Of a DNA stretch of 64,000 nucleotides, positions 8,394-16,272 are shown one piece after another; the first letter of the stretch is position 1; the number at the start of each line of letters is the position of its first letter. A program made the position numbers and the translations under genes. Below the pieces are notes generated by a model that was not told where the DNA came from, made no database searches, and worked only from the letters and a program-made list of their open reading frames with translations. The stretch is from Alkalihalobacillus bogoriensis ATCC BAA-922. GTDB taxonomy: Bacteria; Bacillota; Bacilli; Bacillales; Bacillaceae_F. The stretch lies in the NCBI RefSeq assembly GCF_000621445.1, contig NZ_JHYI01000022.1:43737-107736 (forward strand), given 5' to 3'.

Positions 8394-8419
8394 AACTTAA
8401 AATGGCGTCATTTTAAGTT
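8394..8419. terminator. Second hairpin in the sodF / lipoprotein convergent gap
   Basis: AACTTAAAATG and CATTTTAAGTT form a perfect 11-bp stem with a GCGT loop, immediately after the first hairpin. It contains a TTTTAAGTT 3' arm in either direction and may act as the terminator for the leftward lipoprotein operon. Confidence 0.5.
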
Positions 8420-8439
8420 GTCGGGAACGATGATGTTGA

Positions 8440-10017
8440 TTACTCACCATCGTACAATTGTAGTATATATTCTTTCAAATCAACCATTCGTAAATATTCA
8501 GGTTCTTTATCTGTACCAGAGATGATTAAAGCCGCTAATGTTTCATTTTTATGAATCCCACCATGTTCACCACCATCAACATGTAAAGGTGAACCTTGAG
8601 ATTTAAATACATAACCCGGCTTTGCAGTTAAAATTAATGTGCTTGTGTCATGTGCGTGATGAGCACTGAAAAGTTGGTTCAGGACATCTGGATAGTCAAC
8701 ATAAGCTACTTCATTTTCTTTGCTATCTTTTTTTATTGTTAAAATATTTTCGTTGCCTTCAATATCCCATGTTTGGTCATATCGGTCTTTCCATGGCCCA
8801 AATTTTCTAAAACGGACGACATCATCATAATCAGGTGAAATGACATTCACCCATCCGTCTTGCATCCAGGAAGCATGAGCAATCCGTTTATCGACCATTG
8901 CGGTTTCTGCTAACTTAGGTAACAACTGTTCATTTTCTAATGCGTACACATAAGACATGCGGTGATTATTCCCAAATGCGATTTCCCCAGGTGTTAATTG
9001 ATCCTGTAAGCGTGCTGGCTCATAGTCATGATAAATCGATTCTAAATCGATAGCCATTTCAACTTCATCATCAAGCAATTTATCTTGCCCATGGTCTCCG
9101 ACAACGATAAAAATATTGTCTTCTAGTGCTTGTTCCCAACTAGGATAGGCATTTAAAATATCTTGAAATAAATGCTCAGCTCTTTCAAAGCCTTTTCGAT
9201 AGTGAGGACTATTCTCATGTGCCTCTTTATCAAAATCGGGTAAGAAAACCATTAAAAAATCAGGTTGTTCCCCGTTTTTAATAATCTCTTTTGTAACCTC
9301 AACAGAATAATCATCATTTAATCCAAACTGTGAAAATAGACTATCTGGAAAGTTTTTATTTTCGACGACTTTTGGTTTTACGACGCTACCAAAAGCTAAT
9401 AGGTCAGGTCCTTTCGTTTGTAGTGAGCCATTCATTCCTAACCAGTTATCTAACACCGGTGGTAAATGCATATCATGATTTGTATTTCCTCGATAAATAA
9501 GCGTATTTACAGACCCTGTTGTATACCCTTTTTCTTGAAGTGCTTCAAATATCGTTGTCGATTCTTCATTTAAATGTGTATTATTCAAATGGTATAACGA
9601 ATCAAAAAGGGCTTGCTTCATTCCAAGTTGAGCCGCTTTTTGGATCGTTGAACCATAATCCACTAAGCGCTGTTCATCGTCTTTATACCAGACAAGACCT
9701 GGAACCTTATGATTATTCGGCATTTCCCCCGTCACCATTGAGCTTTCAATGACAACAGACATAGAAGGAAACGGAGCAACGAGATCTTTATAATATTGTC
9801 CATTGTCAATTAAAAATTCTAAAGCTGGAATCGTTCCTTTTTCTAACGAGTTGTCAACTAGTGAGCCCATCATTGAATCAATAATGACAAAGACTACTTT
9901 TTTGTTAGGATCTTTATCTTCTTTTTCTACTTGCTGTATGGATGCACCACCTTCATTTTCACCGTTACATCCTGCTAATATGAGGAATAACATCCCGACT
10001 AGTAGCCAAAATCTCAT
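8440..10017 (-). CDS. Alkaline-phosphatase-superfamily lipoprotein (type I phosphodiesterase/nucleotide pyrophosphatase-like)
   Basis: A 525-residue exported lipoprotein: hydrophobic signal followed by the lipobox LAGC with Cys at about 17. The alkaline phosphatase superfamily core is visible as VVFVIIDSM (first metal Asp), a Ser/Thr-rich candidate nucleophile segment APFPSMS, IFIVVGDHGQDK (Asp-His metal ligands) and a late HAHDTST / HGGIHKNE pair. It probably hydrolyses a phosphate ester or phosphodiester outside the membrane; the substrate is unknown. ATG 10017 is preferred over ATG 10020 because AAAGGAG lies 7 bases before it. It is 16 bases downstream of a DUF421 gene on the same strand, probably co-transcribed. 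Confidence 0.82.
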   Translation of the reverse strand: MRFWLLVGMLFLILAGCNGENEGGASIQQVEKEDKDPNKKVVFVIIDSMMGSLVDNSLEKGTIPALEFLIDNGQYYKDLVAPFPSMSVVIESSMVTGEMPNNHKVPGLVWYKDDEQRLVDYGSTIQKAAQLGMKQALFDSLYHLNNTHLNEESTTIFEALQEKGYTTGSVNTLIYRGNTNHDMHLPPVLDNWLGMNGSLQTKGPDLLAFGSVVKPKVVENKNFPDSLFSQFGLNDDYSVEVTKEIIKNGEQPDFLMVFLPDFDKEAHENSPHYRKGFERAEHLFQDILNAYPSWEQALEDNIFIVVGDHGQDKLLDDEVEMAIDLESIYHDYEPARLQDQLTPGEIAFGNNHRMSYVYALENEQLLPKLAETAMVDKRIAHASWMQDGWVNVISPDYDDVVRFRKFGPWKDRYDQTWDIEGNENILTIKKDSKENEVAYVDYPDVLNQLFSAHHAHDTSTLILTAKPGYVFKSQGSPLHVDGGEHGGIHKNETLAALIISGTDKEPEYLRMVDLKEYILQLYDGE

Positions 10018-10033
10018 CATGACACTCCTTTAT

Positions 10034-10714
10034 CTAATATTTTGCGACATATAAAGAATCTCCCTCAAGCCATTCAGCTAATAAAACATCTGTTGCTTTA
10101 GTTACCCCATTTTGAAGTAATTGAGCAGAGAGCCACTCTTCGTCAAATCCAGCTTCTTTTAAATTGTCCAAAAGAATCTCACCATCAGATATAATCGTAA
10201 TGGGCAAATGAGCAATAGTGGAAGTTGGCTGAACGTCCTTTTTTTGCAAAGTTTGATAAGAGCTTTTTTTCATGACACTGACAGAGCCATTAGGTTCAAG
10301 TATGGCATATTCTATTTCTCGAAGTGAGAATACATCTTTTTCTCGTAGGAGGTGTTGCAGTTGATTCATATCAAGTCGATTTCGTTTTAATTCGGTAAAA
10401 TCAATTTTGCCCTTCCGGATAATAATGGATGGGTTTCCTTCTAAAATAGTTCTCGACTTTTTAACGACTTGTGTAAGTTTTTCAATCGTAAAAATCAGAG
10501 CCCCCCAAACCGTAATTGCATATAAAACATACTTAAGTCCAATTTCTTTATCGTAAATCGCATTTCCTACCAATTCTCCGAGCACAAGGGCAGAAATAAA
10601 ATCAAACGGTGTCAATTGGGTAATTTGCGTTTTGCCGAGTAGTTTCGTAATGGCTAACAAAGCAAAGAAACCAATAAGTAGCTCTGTTGTTAACGAGAAA
10701 AAATTCGTATTCAT
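10034..10714 (-). CDS. DUF421 (YetF-type) membrane protein
   Basis: A 226-residue protein with three N-terminal membrane helices (about 8-25, 40-52, 60-80), then the cytoplasmic DUF421 domain with LTPFDFISALVLGELVGNAIYD, IRKGKID, LLREKDVFSLREIEYAILEPNGSVSV and a C-terminal IISDGEILLDNLKEAGFDEEWL repeat-like segment. Proteins of this family sit in the membrane of vegetative cells or spores; the exact role is not established. GGGGTGAGG precedes the ATG. It heads a two-gene leftward unit with the lipoprotein gene. Two more DUF421 genes occur within 6 kb. Confidence 0.9.
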   Translation of the reverse strand: MNTNFFSLTTELLIGFFALLAITKLLGKTQITQLTPFDFISALVLGELVGNAIYDKEIGLKYVLYAITVWGALIFTIEKLTQVVKKSRTILEGNPSIIIRKGKIDFTELKRNRLDMNQLQHLLREKDVFSLREIEYAILEPNGSVSVMKKSSYQTLQKKDVQPTSTIAHLPITIISDGEILLDNLKEAGFDEEWLSAQLLQNGVTKATDVLLAEWLEGDSLYVAKY

Positions 10715-10770
10715 GACCTCACCCCGAGAAAAGATAGTTTTACTTTTTACAAAAATGGATGTTTTTACTC

Positions 10771-10804
10771 AAAAAAAGCAACGAACCTATGTAAAGGTCG
10801 TTGC
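10771..10804 (-). terminator. Terminator of the leftward membrane-protein gene
   Basis: Read on the minus strand, GCAACGACCT pairs with AGGTTCGTTGC (one bulge) and is followed by seven T. It overlaps the last codons of the gene ending at 10787 and separates it from the DUF421 gene. Confidence 0.8.
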
Positions 10805-11326
10805 TCGGATTTGTTTTAATTGTCTATCTAATTGCTGGACGAGCTTTTTGGAAGCAAAAGCTAAATGAGCGATTTCACTGTTTTCATCATGAATCGTTCC
10901 TCGAAAAACCGTTCGGATTCGATTATCATTCGTAAGCCAGTATGTACTTTTATATTCGTTAAAAATGGTCCAAAATTCGTAAATTGCTTGAATTTCTTCT
11001 GGCCTGAACGCTTTGCTTAATTCAGGGGTCGATAACCCGTGAGTGACCGGAGCATCTTCAATAAGTTGAGGATGAAGAGCGATCGTTTGTTTATAAACAG
11101 CCTCCCTTACTGTTAACGCTTGAATAAAAACATAAGAGCGCCATTCTTCATTTAGTTTTTCTGAGTTTTGTCGCGTCTCGATCGTCAAGTTTTCCACTGT
11201 TCGAAGAAGATTTTGTAATAATGCTAACTGTTGAAGTGTTCGCTTATTCCATTTGATAAAAAAAACGGCGAAGAGAATAGCGATAAATGAAATCATAAAA
11301 ATAGATACAGTTTCGAATATTGACAT
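10787..11326 (-). CDS. Hypothetical single-pass membrane protein
   Basis: A 179-residue protein with one N-terminal membrane helix (ETVSIFMISFIAILFAVFFI, about residues 4-23), then a mostly helical cytoplasmic part with a probable coiled coil (LQQLALLQNLLRTVENLTIE) near 28-50. I recognise no named family. Start ATG 11326 is chosen because GGGGGAGG precedes it by 9 bases; an in-frame start at 11347 overlaps that SD. It is divergent from the spoVA2mob-like operon, with 129 bases between them, and has its own terminator. Confidence 0.7.
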   Translation of the reverse strand: MSIFETVSIFMISFIAILFAVFFIKWNKRTLQQLALLQNLLRTVENLTIETRQNSEKLNEEWRSYVFIQALTVREAVYKQTIALHPQLIEDAPVTHGLSTPELSKAFRPEEIQAIYEFWTIFNEYKSTYWLTNDNRIRTVFRGTIHDENSEIAHLAFASKKLVQQLDRQLKQIRATTFT

Positions 11327-11455
11327 TCGTTTATTCCTCCCCCACAAGGACGATTTAGTTTACAAATATTGTAATAGATAATTCTCTTATCTTTTTATCA
11401 GCCTATAAAATGTAACATTATCGAGGGCATTTTACAAAGAAGGAGGAATGAAAAG

Positions 11456-11662
11456 ATGACAGTTGCCACTCAAATAAGACAAACATTAGCAGGATTAAAA
11501 AGTGCTCAGGCTAGCTTAGAAACATTTGCACTTCAAACGCAAAATCAACAAGCAAAGCAAATGTTCCAAAACATGGCTCAACAAACACAAGGAATCGTAG
11601 ATACGATTACACCACGTCTGCAAGAAATCGAACAAGAAGAGCCTCAATATAAGCAACAATAA
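11456..11662 (+). CDS. DUF1657 small protein, first gene of spoVA2mob-like operon
   Basis: A 68-residue helical protein, Gln-rich (MTVATQIRQTLAGLKSAQAS...), of the DUF1657 family found in Bacilli, typically inside spoVA-type clusters. A strong AAGGAGGA SD lies 8 bases before the ATG. It is 41 per cent or so alike by eye to the second copy at 14076 (both start MTVA-Q) and to the C-terminal tail of the 2Duf protein at 14308. Its exact function is not known. A hairpin follows that may lower expression of the downstream genes relative to this one. I could not identify a sigma-G promoter upstream. Confidence 0.88.
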   Translation: MTVATQIRQTLAGLKSAQASLETFALQTQNQQAKQMFQNMAQQTQGIVDTITPRLQEIEQEEPQYKQQ

Positions 11663-11668
11663 CATGAG

Positions 11669-11699
11669 AAAGAGGGTTAATCGCGTATTAACCTTCTTT
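11669..11699 (+). terminator. Hairpin after the first DUF1657 gene, possible partial terminator
   Basis: AAAGAGGGTTAAT pairs with ATTAACCTTCTTT (13 bp, one G-U) around CGCGT. The 3' side is pyrimidine-rich but lacks a clean T run, so it could be an attenuator or mRNA-stabilising stem inside the operon. Confidence 0.5.
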
Positions 11700-11768
11700 G
11701 TACATAATTGTACGATCAGAGATCCATACTATTTTTCATAGAAGAACGAAAATAGAAAGAGGGATACG

Positions 11769-12200
11769 ATGAAAAAATTTATAAGTTTGTTTGTGTTGGT
11801 TATCATCGGTCTGCAAGGTTGCGGATTTGAGGCACAACAAGATATATCTCCTCAACAACTTGGGAATGAGGCCGTTGTTGACCAAACAAAAGCAGATGAA
11901 GCTAAAAAAATCGTATTGTCAATGGAGGAAGTGTATGAAGTAAAGGGCGTCACTCATAATGACAAAATTTATGTCGCTCCAAATGTGCACCATTTTGATC
12001 GGTTACGGCTAGAAGAAATAAGAAAAACTGGATTTGAAAAAATTAAGAAACGCTATCCGGAAGAAACAGTATTTTTTACAACAGATAAAAAAATATATAT
12101 GGAGCTCGAAAAGCTGGAAACTGAATTAAAAAACAGAGAAATATCTCCATCAGCTTTAGAAGAGAAGTTATCAAAACTTGAGGATGATATGAAAGGGTAA
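11769..12200 (+). CDS. YhcN/YlaJ-family sporulation lipoprotein
   Basis: A 143-residue lipoprotein with signal peptide and lipobox LQGC (Cys at about 19). The mature part has the YhcN/YlaJ pattern: ADEAKKIVLSMEEVYEVKGVTHNDKIYVAP, then RLRLEEIRKTGFEKIKKRYPEETVFFTTDKKIY (only key segments are named). Members are spore inner-membrane lipoproteins. AGAGGGA precedes the ATG. It is the second gene of the spoVA2mob-type gene order. The C terminus is a charged helix. Confidence 0.85.
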   Translation: MKKFISLFVLVIIGLQGCGFEAQQDISPQQLGNEAVVDQTKADEAKKIVLSMEEVYEVKGVTHNDKIYVAPNVHHFDRLRLEEIRKTGFEKIKKRYPEETVFFTTDKKIYMELEKLETELKNREISPSALEEKLSKLEDDMKG

Positions 12201-12221
12201 CGTAAAAAAGGAGGGTTGGAC

Positions 12222-12701
12222 ATGTCAGATCAGAAAAAGAAAAATTTATCCCCTGTTAAACAAGAGTATCAAAAATTTGCGAGCGAACACGAAATAAAGC
12301 GACCTGTCTTTAAAAATTGTATCCGCGCCTTTTTATTTGGTGGACTTATTTGCTTGATCGGACAAGGGGTTCAAACGGTTTTTATTCATTATTTTGATTT
12401 TACCGAACGAACAGCAGGAGACCCAACGGTTGCTGTGATGATTTTTCTTTCTGTGTTACTCACCGGCTTTGGTGTTTATGACCGGATTGCTCAGTTTGCT
12501 GGTGCGGGTACAGCTGTTCCTGTAACCGGTTTTGCCAACTCAGTGGCGAGTGCTGCGATTGAACATCGAACAGAAGGATTAGTGCTAGGTGTTGGTGGCA
12601 ATATGTTTAAACTAGCTGGGTCTGTTATTGTTTTCGGAACATTTTCCGCGTTTGTAATTGCACTCATTAAAACGATACTCGTTCAATGGGGGGGATTGTA
12701 A
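12222..12701 (+). CDS. spoVAC: SpoVAC-type spore dipicolinate channel protein
   Basis: A 159-residue membrane protein of the SpoVAC family, part of the spore inner-membrane channel that moves calcium-dipicolinate into the forespore and out at germination. Membrane segments are around residues 35-55 (AFLFGGLICLIGQGV), 68-88, and 125-150; the GAGTAVPVTGFANSVASAAIEH segment, quoted only in part as AGTAVPVTGFANS, is the conserved core. ATG 12222 is chosen because AAAGGAGGG lies 6 bases upstream. The stop overlaps the spoVAD start (TAATG). Confidence 0.95.
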   Translation: MSDQKKKNLSPVKQEYQKFASEHEIKRPVFKNCIRAFLFGGLICLIGQGVQTVFIHYFDFTERTAGDPTVAVMIFLSVLLTGFGVYDRIAQFAGAGTAVPVTGFANSVASAAIEHRTEGLVLGVGGNMFKLAGSVIVFGTFSAFVIALIKTILVQWGGL

Positions 12702-13714
12702 TGCTTGTCGGTCATCGTACATGGAAATTTGAAAATAAACCTGTCCTCATTTCTACAGGAACGGTAGGAGGTCCATTTGAGGCAAACGGAAAATTAGCTA
12801 ATGATTTTGATACATTACACGATGATCTATGGATTGGGCAAGACTCCTATGAAAAAGCACACCGGGTTCTTTTGGAAGAAGCATGTCAAGAAGCAATAGA
12901 AAAAGTGCATCTTCAAAAAGAAAAAATTGAATTTATGCTCGCTGGAGATTTAGTCAACCAAATTACACCATCAAGTTTTGCAAGTCGCACGTTAGAAATT
13001 CCTTACTTTGGATTGTTTGGGGCATGTTCTACGTCGATGGAAGGTTTAGCTCTAGGGTCTTTTATTGTAAATGCAAAAGGAGCCAACTATATATTAACAG
13101 GTTCGTCGAGTCATAATGCGGCTATAGAAAAGCAATTTCGTTATCCGACTGAATATGGAGCACAAAAGCCACCAACAGCACAGTGGACTGTAACGGCAGC
13201 CGGTGTGGGTATTCTAGCACAACAAGGGGAAGGACCAGTCATTACTTCTGCTACGATTGGTCGAGTGGTGGATATGGGCTTAAGTGACCCATTTAATATG
13301 GGGGCGGCTATGGCTCCAGCAGCTGTAGATACAATTGAAGCCCATTTTCGTGATTTACAAATTGATCCTTCTCATTATGATTTAATTGCTACGGGAGACT
13401 TAGGTAAAATTGGGCATTCTATTGCCGAAGATTTATTTGAAAAGCATGGGCTCACCTTTGAAAAAGGACAATTTGATGATTGTGGCTTAATGATTTATAA
13501 AGATGACCAGCCGGTAATGTCTGGAGCTAGTGGTTCAGGTTGCTCCGCGGCTGTTACGTATGGTCATCTCATTAATCGAATGAAAAAAGGTGAAATTAAA
13601 CGAATGCTTATTGTGGCAACAGGAGCTCTTCTTTCTCCTTTATCGTTTCAACAAAAAGAATCGATACCTTGTATTGCGCATGCTGTATCGATTGAAGCGG
13701 GAGGGATTCATTGA
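12701..13714 (+). CDS. spoVAD: SpoVAD-type dipicolinate-binding protein
   Basis: A 337-residue thiolase-fold protein that in Bacillus binds dipicolinic acid on the spore inner membrane. Recognisable segments: [17 protein letters not shown] near residue 15, [16 protein letters not shown] with the Cys of the thiolase-like pocket near 108, and [17 protein letters not shown] near 275. Start ATG 12701 overlaps the spoVAC stop, with GGGGGGA 5 bases before; the longer frame from 12686 would lie inside spoVAC. Its own stop overlaps the next start (ATGA). It has no signal peptide, as expected. Confidence 0.95.
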   Translation: MLVGHRTWKFENKPVLISTGTVGGPFEANGKLANDFDTLHDDLWIGQDSYEKAHRVLLEEACQEAIEKVHLQKEKIEFMLAGDLVNQITPSSFASRTLEIPYFGLFGACSTSMEGLALGSFIVNAKGANYILTGSSSHNAAIEKQFRYPTEYGAQKPPTAQWTVTAAGVGILAQQGEGPVITSATIGRVVDMGLSDPFNMGAAMAPAAVDTIEAHFRDLQIDPSHYDLIATGDLGKIGHSIAEDLFEKHGLTFEKGQFDDCGLMIYKDDQPVMSGASGSGCSAAVTYGHLINRMKKGEIKRMLIVATGALLSPLSFQQKESIPCIAHAVSIEAGGIH

Positions 13715-14064
13715 TGATTTTCTTTTGGGCGTTTGTTGTTGGAGGACTAATATGTGTAATTGGTCAAATTCTTATGGATGTTGTGAAATTAACGCCTGCA
13801 CATACAATGAGTACACTTGTTGTGTCTGGTGCAGTATTAGACGGGATTGGGGTGTATGAACCACTAATTGATTTCGCCGGTGCTGGGGCGACTGTACCGA
13901 TTACTAGTTTCGGGAATGCCCTTGTTCATGGGGCGCTAGCAGAAGCAGAGCGCAACGGGATTGTTGGTGTCATTACAGGGATTTTCGAAGTAACGAGTGC
14001 AGGGATTTCAGCAGCGATTATATTCGGATTTATTGCTGCGCTAATTTTTAAACCAAAAGGGTAG
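13714..14064 (+). CDS. spoVAE: SpoVAEb-type spore membrane protein
   Basis: A 116-residue protein with about three membrane helices: [19 protein letters not shown] at 2-20, a central segment near 33-50, and [15 protein letters not shown] at the end. [22 protein letters not shown] is the family core, structurally like that of SpoVAC. The ATG overlaps the spoVAD stop; GGGAGG lies 8 bases upstream, which decides against the TTG at 13711. Partner of SpoVAC and SpoVAD in the dipicolinate channel. Confidence 0.93.
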   Translation: MIFFWAFVVGGLICVIGQILMDVVKLTPAHTMSTLVVSGAVLDGIGVYEPLIDFAGAGATVPITSFGNALVHGALAEAERNGIVGVITGIFEVTSAGISAAIIFGFIAALIFKPKG

Positions 14065-14075
14065 GAGGTGAAACA

Positions 14076-14282
14076 ATGACAGTTGCATCTCAAGTGAAGC
14101 AATGTTTATCCACGTTAAAAGGAATTGAATCACAACTAAATACATTTTCAATAAAAGCACAAGACGAGGAATCAAGACAGGCGTTTCATGAATCTTGTTT
14201 AATCACAAGAAAAGTCATTGTCGACATCGAAAACCGTGTAGGTGAACTAGAGCGGGAAGAGCCACAGTATAAAGGGTTTTAG
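14076..14282 (+). CDS. Second DUF1657 small protein of the operon
   Basis: A 68-residue helical protein, same length as the first DUF1657 copy and aligned with it from end to end (MTVASQVKQCLSTLKGIESQ versus the first copy's MTVATQIRQTLAGL; both end EREEPQYK or EQEEPQYK). It differs in having two cysteines. GGAGGTG precedes the ATG. Its position between SpoVAEb and the DUF421-DUF1657 fusion is the one described for spoVA2mob. Confidence 0.88.
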   Translation: MTVASQVKQCLSTLKGIESQLNTFSIKAQDEESRQAFHESCLITRKVIVDIENRVGELEREEPQYKGF

Positions 14283-14307
14283 TTTGCCTTAGAAAGGAGT
14301 GTTACGT

Positions 14308-15165
14308 ATGCCAGGCTGGTTAGAGGTTGCCTTGCGCGCAACAATTGGACTATTTTTCGTTTTGTTTGCCTCGAAATTGTTTGTACGCAAGCCTGTTGCC
14401 CATTTAACCTATTTTGAATGGATTGCGATGGCCGCCGTTGCGATTATTGTTGCGGTCGGTTCGATCGGACTTGCTATTCCTCCAATGTATGTCATTATTG
14501 CTTTGTTTATATGGACATTTGTGCCGTATCTTCTCGGTCTTTTGTCAATGAAAAGTAAAACTGTAAGAAATGTAGTTGGAGGAAAAGGAATTCCTTTTAT
14601 TAAAGACGGGAAAGTATTAGAAGATAATTTAAAAAAACAGCGCTATTCTACCGATGAATTATTAACTCAATTACGTTCAAAGCAAGTATTTAAGGTGGCA
14701 GATGTTGAATTTGCCGTGCTTGAGCCAACAGGAGATTTAAATGTCCTGTTAAAGAAAGAATATCAACCTTTAACGGCAAATGATATGAAAATGCCTGTTG
14801 CTCCAATCAAACAACCTGAAACGGTTATTATGGACGGAAAAATATTAGATGAACCTTTATCGACACTCGGGTTTAATCGAAAATGGCTAGAAATAGAACT
14901 TGATAAAATCGGTGTTGCGATTGAAAATGTGTATGTTGGTCAGGTGGATTCATATGGAGAATTAACGGTAGATTTATTTGATGATAAGCTTCAAGTACCT
15001 AAACCACAAGAAAAGCCATTATTGTTAGCCTCTATTAAAAAATGCCAAGCCGACCTCGAAGCCTTTGCACTGCAAACTGAATCACAACAAGCGAAGAAAA
15101 TGTATGAAAACAGCTCAAAAGATATGGAGCGAGTGTTAACGCAAATGAAAAAGTATTTGAAATAA
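14308..15165 (+). CDS. 2duf: 2Duf-type protein: DUF421 membrane domain fused to DUF1657 tail
   Basis: A 285-residue fusion. The first ~80 residues hold three membrane helices (LEVALRATIGLFFVLFASKLF, named in part; AMAAVAIIVAVGSIGL; MYVIIALFIWTFVPYLL). Residues 85-220 form the DUF421 cytoplasmic domain (FIKDGKVLEDNL, LLTQLRSKQVFKVADVEFAVLEP). The last ~50 residues (ASIKKCQADLEAFALQTESQ...) match DUF1657. In B. subtilis strains carrying spoVA2mob, 2Duf has been reported as the main factor raising spore wet-heat resistance; applying that here is inference. AAAGGAG lies 8 bases before ATG 14308. It ends the operon, followed by a strong terminator. Confidence 0.9.
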   Translation: MPGWLEVALRATIGLFFVLFASKLFVRKPVAHLTYFEWIAMAAVAIIVAVGSIGLAIPPMYVIIALFIWTFVPYLLGLLSMKSKTVRNVVGGKGIPFIKDGKVLEDNLKKQRYSTDELLTQLRSKQVFKVADVEFAVLEPTGDLNVLLKKEYQPLTANDMKMPVAPIKQPETVIMDGKILDEPLSTLGFNRKWLEIELDKIGVAIENVYVGQVDSYGELTVDLFDDKLQVPKPQEKPLLLASIKKCQADLEAFALQTESQQAKKMYENSSKDMERVLTQMKKYLK

Positions 15166-15174
15166 ATACGTATG

Positions 15175-15211
15175 AACCGCACTGTTTTTATCTATTACAG
15201 TGCGGTTTTTA
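15175..15211 (+). terminator. Terminator of the spoVA2mob-like operon
   Basis: AACCGCACTG and CAGTGCGGTT form a perfect 10-bp stem with a 13-base loop and a T-rich 3' end (TTTTTATT). It begins 10 bases after the 2Duf stop. Confidence 0.9.
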
Positions 15212-15216
15212 TTAAC

Positions 15217-15405
15217 GGACATTTTTTCCACTATTTAAAGGAAAAGGTAGGTTTGTTGAGGGCTATCGGACCGCTGTTCCGCTAAAGCTGAAAATTGTGC
15301 TGCTTTCTTCCTTTAAAATGGGTGAATAGCGGAACGTATGTCCATTAAAAAAGTGTAAAACTCGGCTTTTTGATGGAATAGCGGAATAGATGTCCGAAAG
15401 ATAAA
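15217..15405. repeat. Dispersed ~180-bp repeat element, copy A (four inverted boxes)
   Basis: Four related boxes: two forward (GGACATTTTTTCCACTATT from 15217; GGACCGCTGTTCCGCTA from 15268) and two reversed (TAGCGGAACGTATGTCC ending 15343; TAGCGGAATAGATGTCC ending 15395). Spacing of the GGAC/GTCC cores is 51, 75 and 52 bp. The whole can fold as a long hairpin with box 1 pairing box 4 and box 2 pairing box 3. A second copy with the same geometry lies at 60415-60597. It sits in the convergent gap between the 2Duf operon and a DUF421 gene. No ORF is supported inside. Confidence 0.75.
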
Positions 15406-15421
15406 GGTATGGGGTGAATTC

Positions 15422-16147
15422 CTAGTGAAACAACATCGAATTATCTTCGGTGTTTTCTTTTGTTCGTAAAGAAATATGTACATCTTTCTCTTTTGAGATG
15501 GAAGCGAAAAAAACATCATGAATATTTTGAACGCCATGTTGATGTAACTGCTCATCAACCCACACATGATCGAGTTGAAACTTGGAAAGAACGCCTTCAT
15601 ACACTTGACCTTCGATAATAAATGGAAAAGCAATTCCGCTTTTCTTTTTTTGTAAGCGTAAATCTTCAAGTGTAACTTCAGACTTGTTGTTTGTCTTCAC
15701 AACGCTTAGTTGTCCGTTTGCTTCAATAATCGCTAATTCAACATCTTCAAGCGAGAAAATATTTTTTTCCCTTAACATTTGTAATACATTATCAATGGAA
15801 TATTGAATTCGTTGTAAGTTTTGAACTTGAAACACACCATGGCTAATTACAATCGTAGGTTCGAATGTGAGCCACTTTCCTATTTTTCTATGTTTAATAA
15901 TGAGAGTGGCCACTCCTTTTTGCAATAGGCTAATCATGACAATCGCAAATGCAGTATAAATATGGCTGACATTTGGATCTGCGATATCTGCGCCTGCCAC
16001 TGATGCTAACGTGACAATGACTAAAAAATCAAAAATCGGAAGTTGTCCAATTGAGCGCTTCCCCATATATAAAGCAAGGATGAGCAGGAGAGGGAAAATG
16101 GTGATTATTCTACCGAGCACGGTTAATAATTCAAAAAACGTTTGCAT
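15422..16147 (-). CDS. DUF421 membrane protein (third in the region)
   Basis: A 241-residue protein: three membrane helices in the first 95 residues (IITIFPLLLILALYMG; FLVIVTLASVAGADI; IYTAFAIVMISLL), then the DUF421 cytoplasmic domain with VISHGVFQVQNLQRIQYSID, MLREKNIFSLEDVELAIIEANG and FIIEGQVYEGVLSKFQLDHVWV (key parts). It is convergent with the 2Duf operon and divergent from dacB. No DUF1657 tail is present. It is clearly divergent from the copy at 10034. Function unknown; co-location suggests a spore-membrane role. Confidence 0.88.
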   Translation of the reverse strand: MQTFFELLTVLGRIITIFPLLLILALYMGKRSIGQLPIFDFLVIVTLASVAGADIADPNVSHIYTAFAIVMISLLQKGVATLIIKHRKIGKWLTFEPTIVISHGVFQVQNLQRIQYSIDNVLQMLREKNIFSLEDVELAIIEANGQLSVVKTNNKSEVTLEDLRLQKKKSGIAFPFIIEGQVYEGVLSKFQLDHVWVDEQLHQHGVQNIHDVFFASISKEKDVHISLRTKENTEDNSMLFH

Positions 16148-16211
16148 GTGATCACCTTTTATTCGCTATATTCGTTTATTTAGCTTTCCGCAAATTCTTT
16201 TCTTAATTCAT

Positions 16212-16239
16212 ACATATGAGACAAGGATGAGCATACACT
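16212..16239 (+). promoter_or_regulatory. Candidate sigma-E promoter for dacB-spmA-spmB
   Basis: CATACACT at 16232-16239 matches the sigma-E -10 consensus CATACAnT. A weak -35-like ACATATG lies at 16212-16218, 13 bases upstream. The B. subtilis dacB operon is sigma-E dependent, which supports the reading; the -35 is imperfect. Confidence 0.45.
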
Positions 16240-16272
16240 TGTACAAATAAAAAAAATTGGGACGGGGATAGT

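Noticed and set aside
11341..11455. Sigma-G promoter for the spoVA2mob-like operon
   Set aside because: Expected from function, but no pair of -35 and -10 elements with proper spacing could be recognised, so none is called.
15313..15669. 118-codon minus-strand ORF overlapping repeat copy A and the DUF421 gene
   Set aside because: Mostly the wrong frame of the DUF421 gene and extends into repeat sequence; no credible start.
10500..16200. Tn1546-like transposon carrying spoVA2mob
   Set aside because: No transposase or resolvase gene and no terminal inverted repeats were seen; the operon appears chromosomal in this window.
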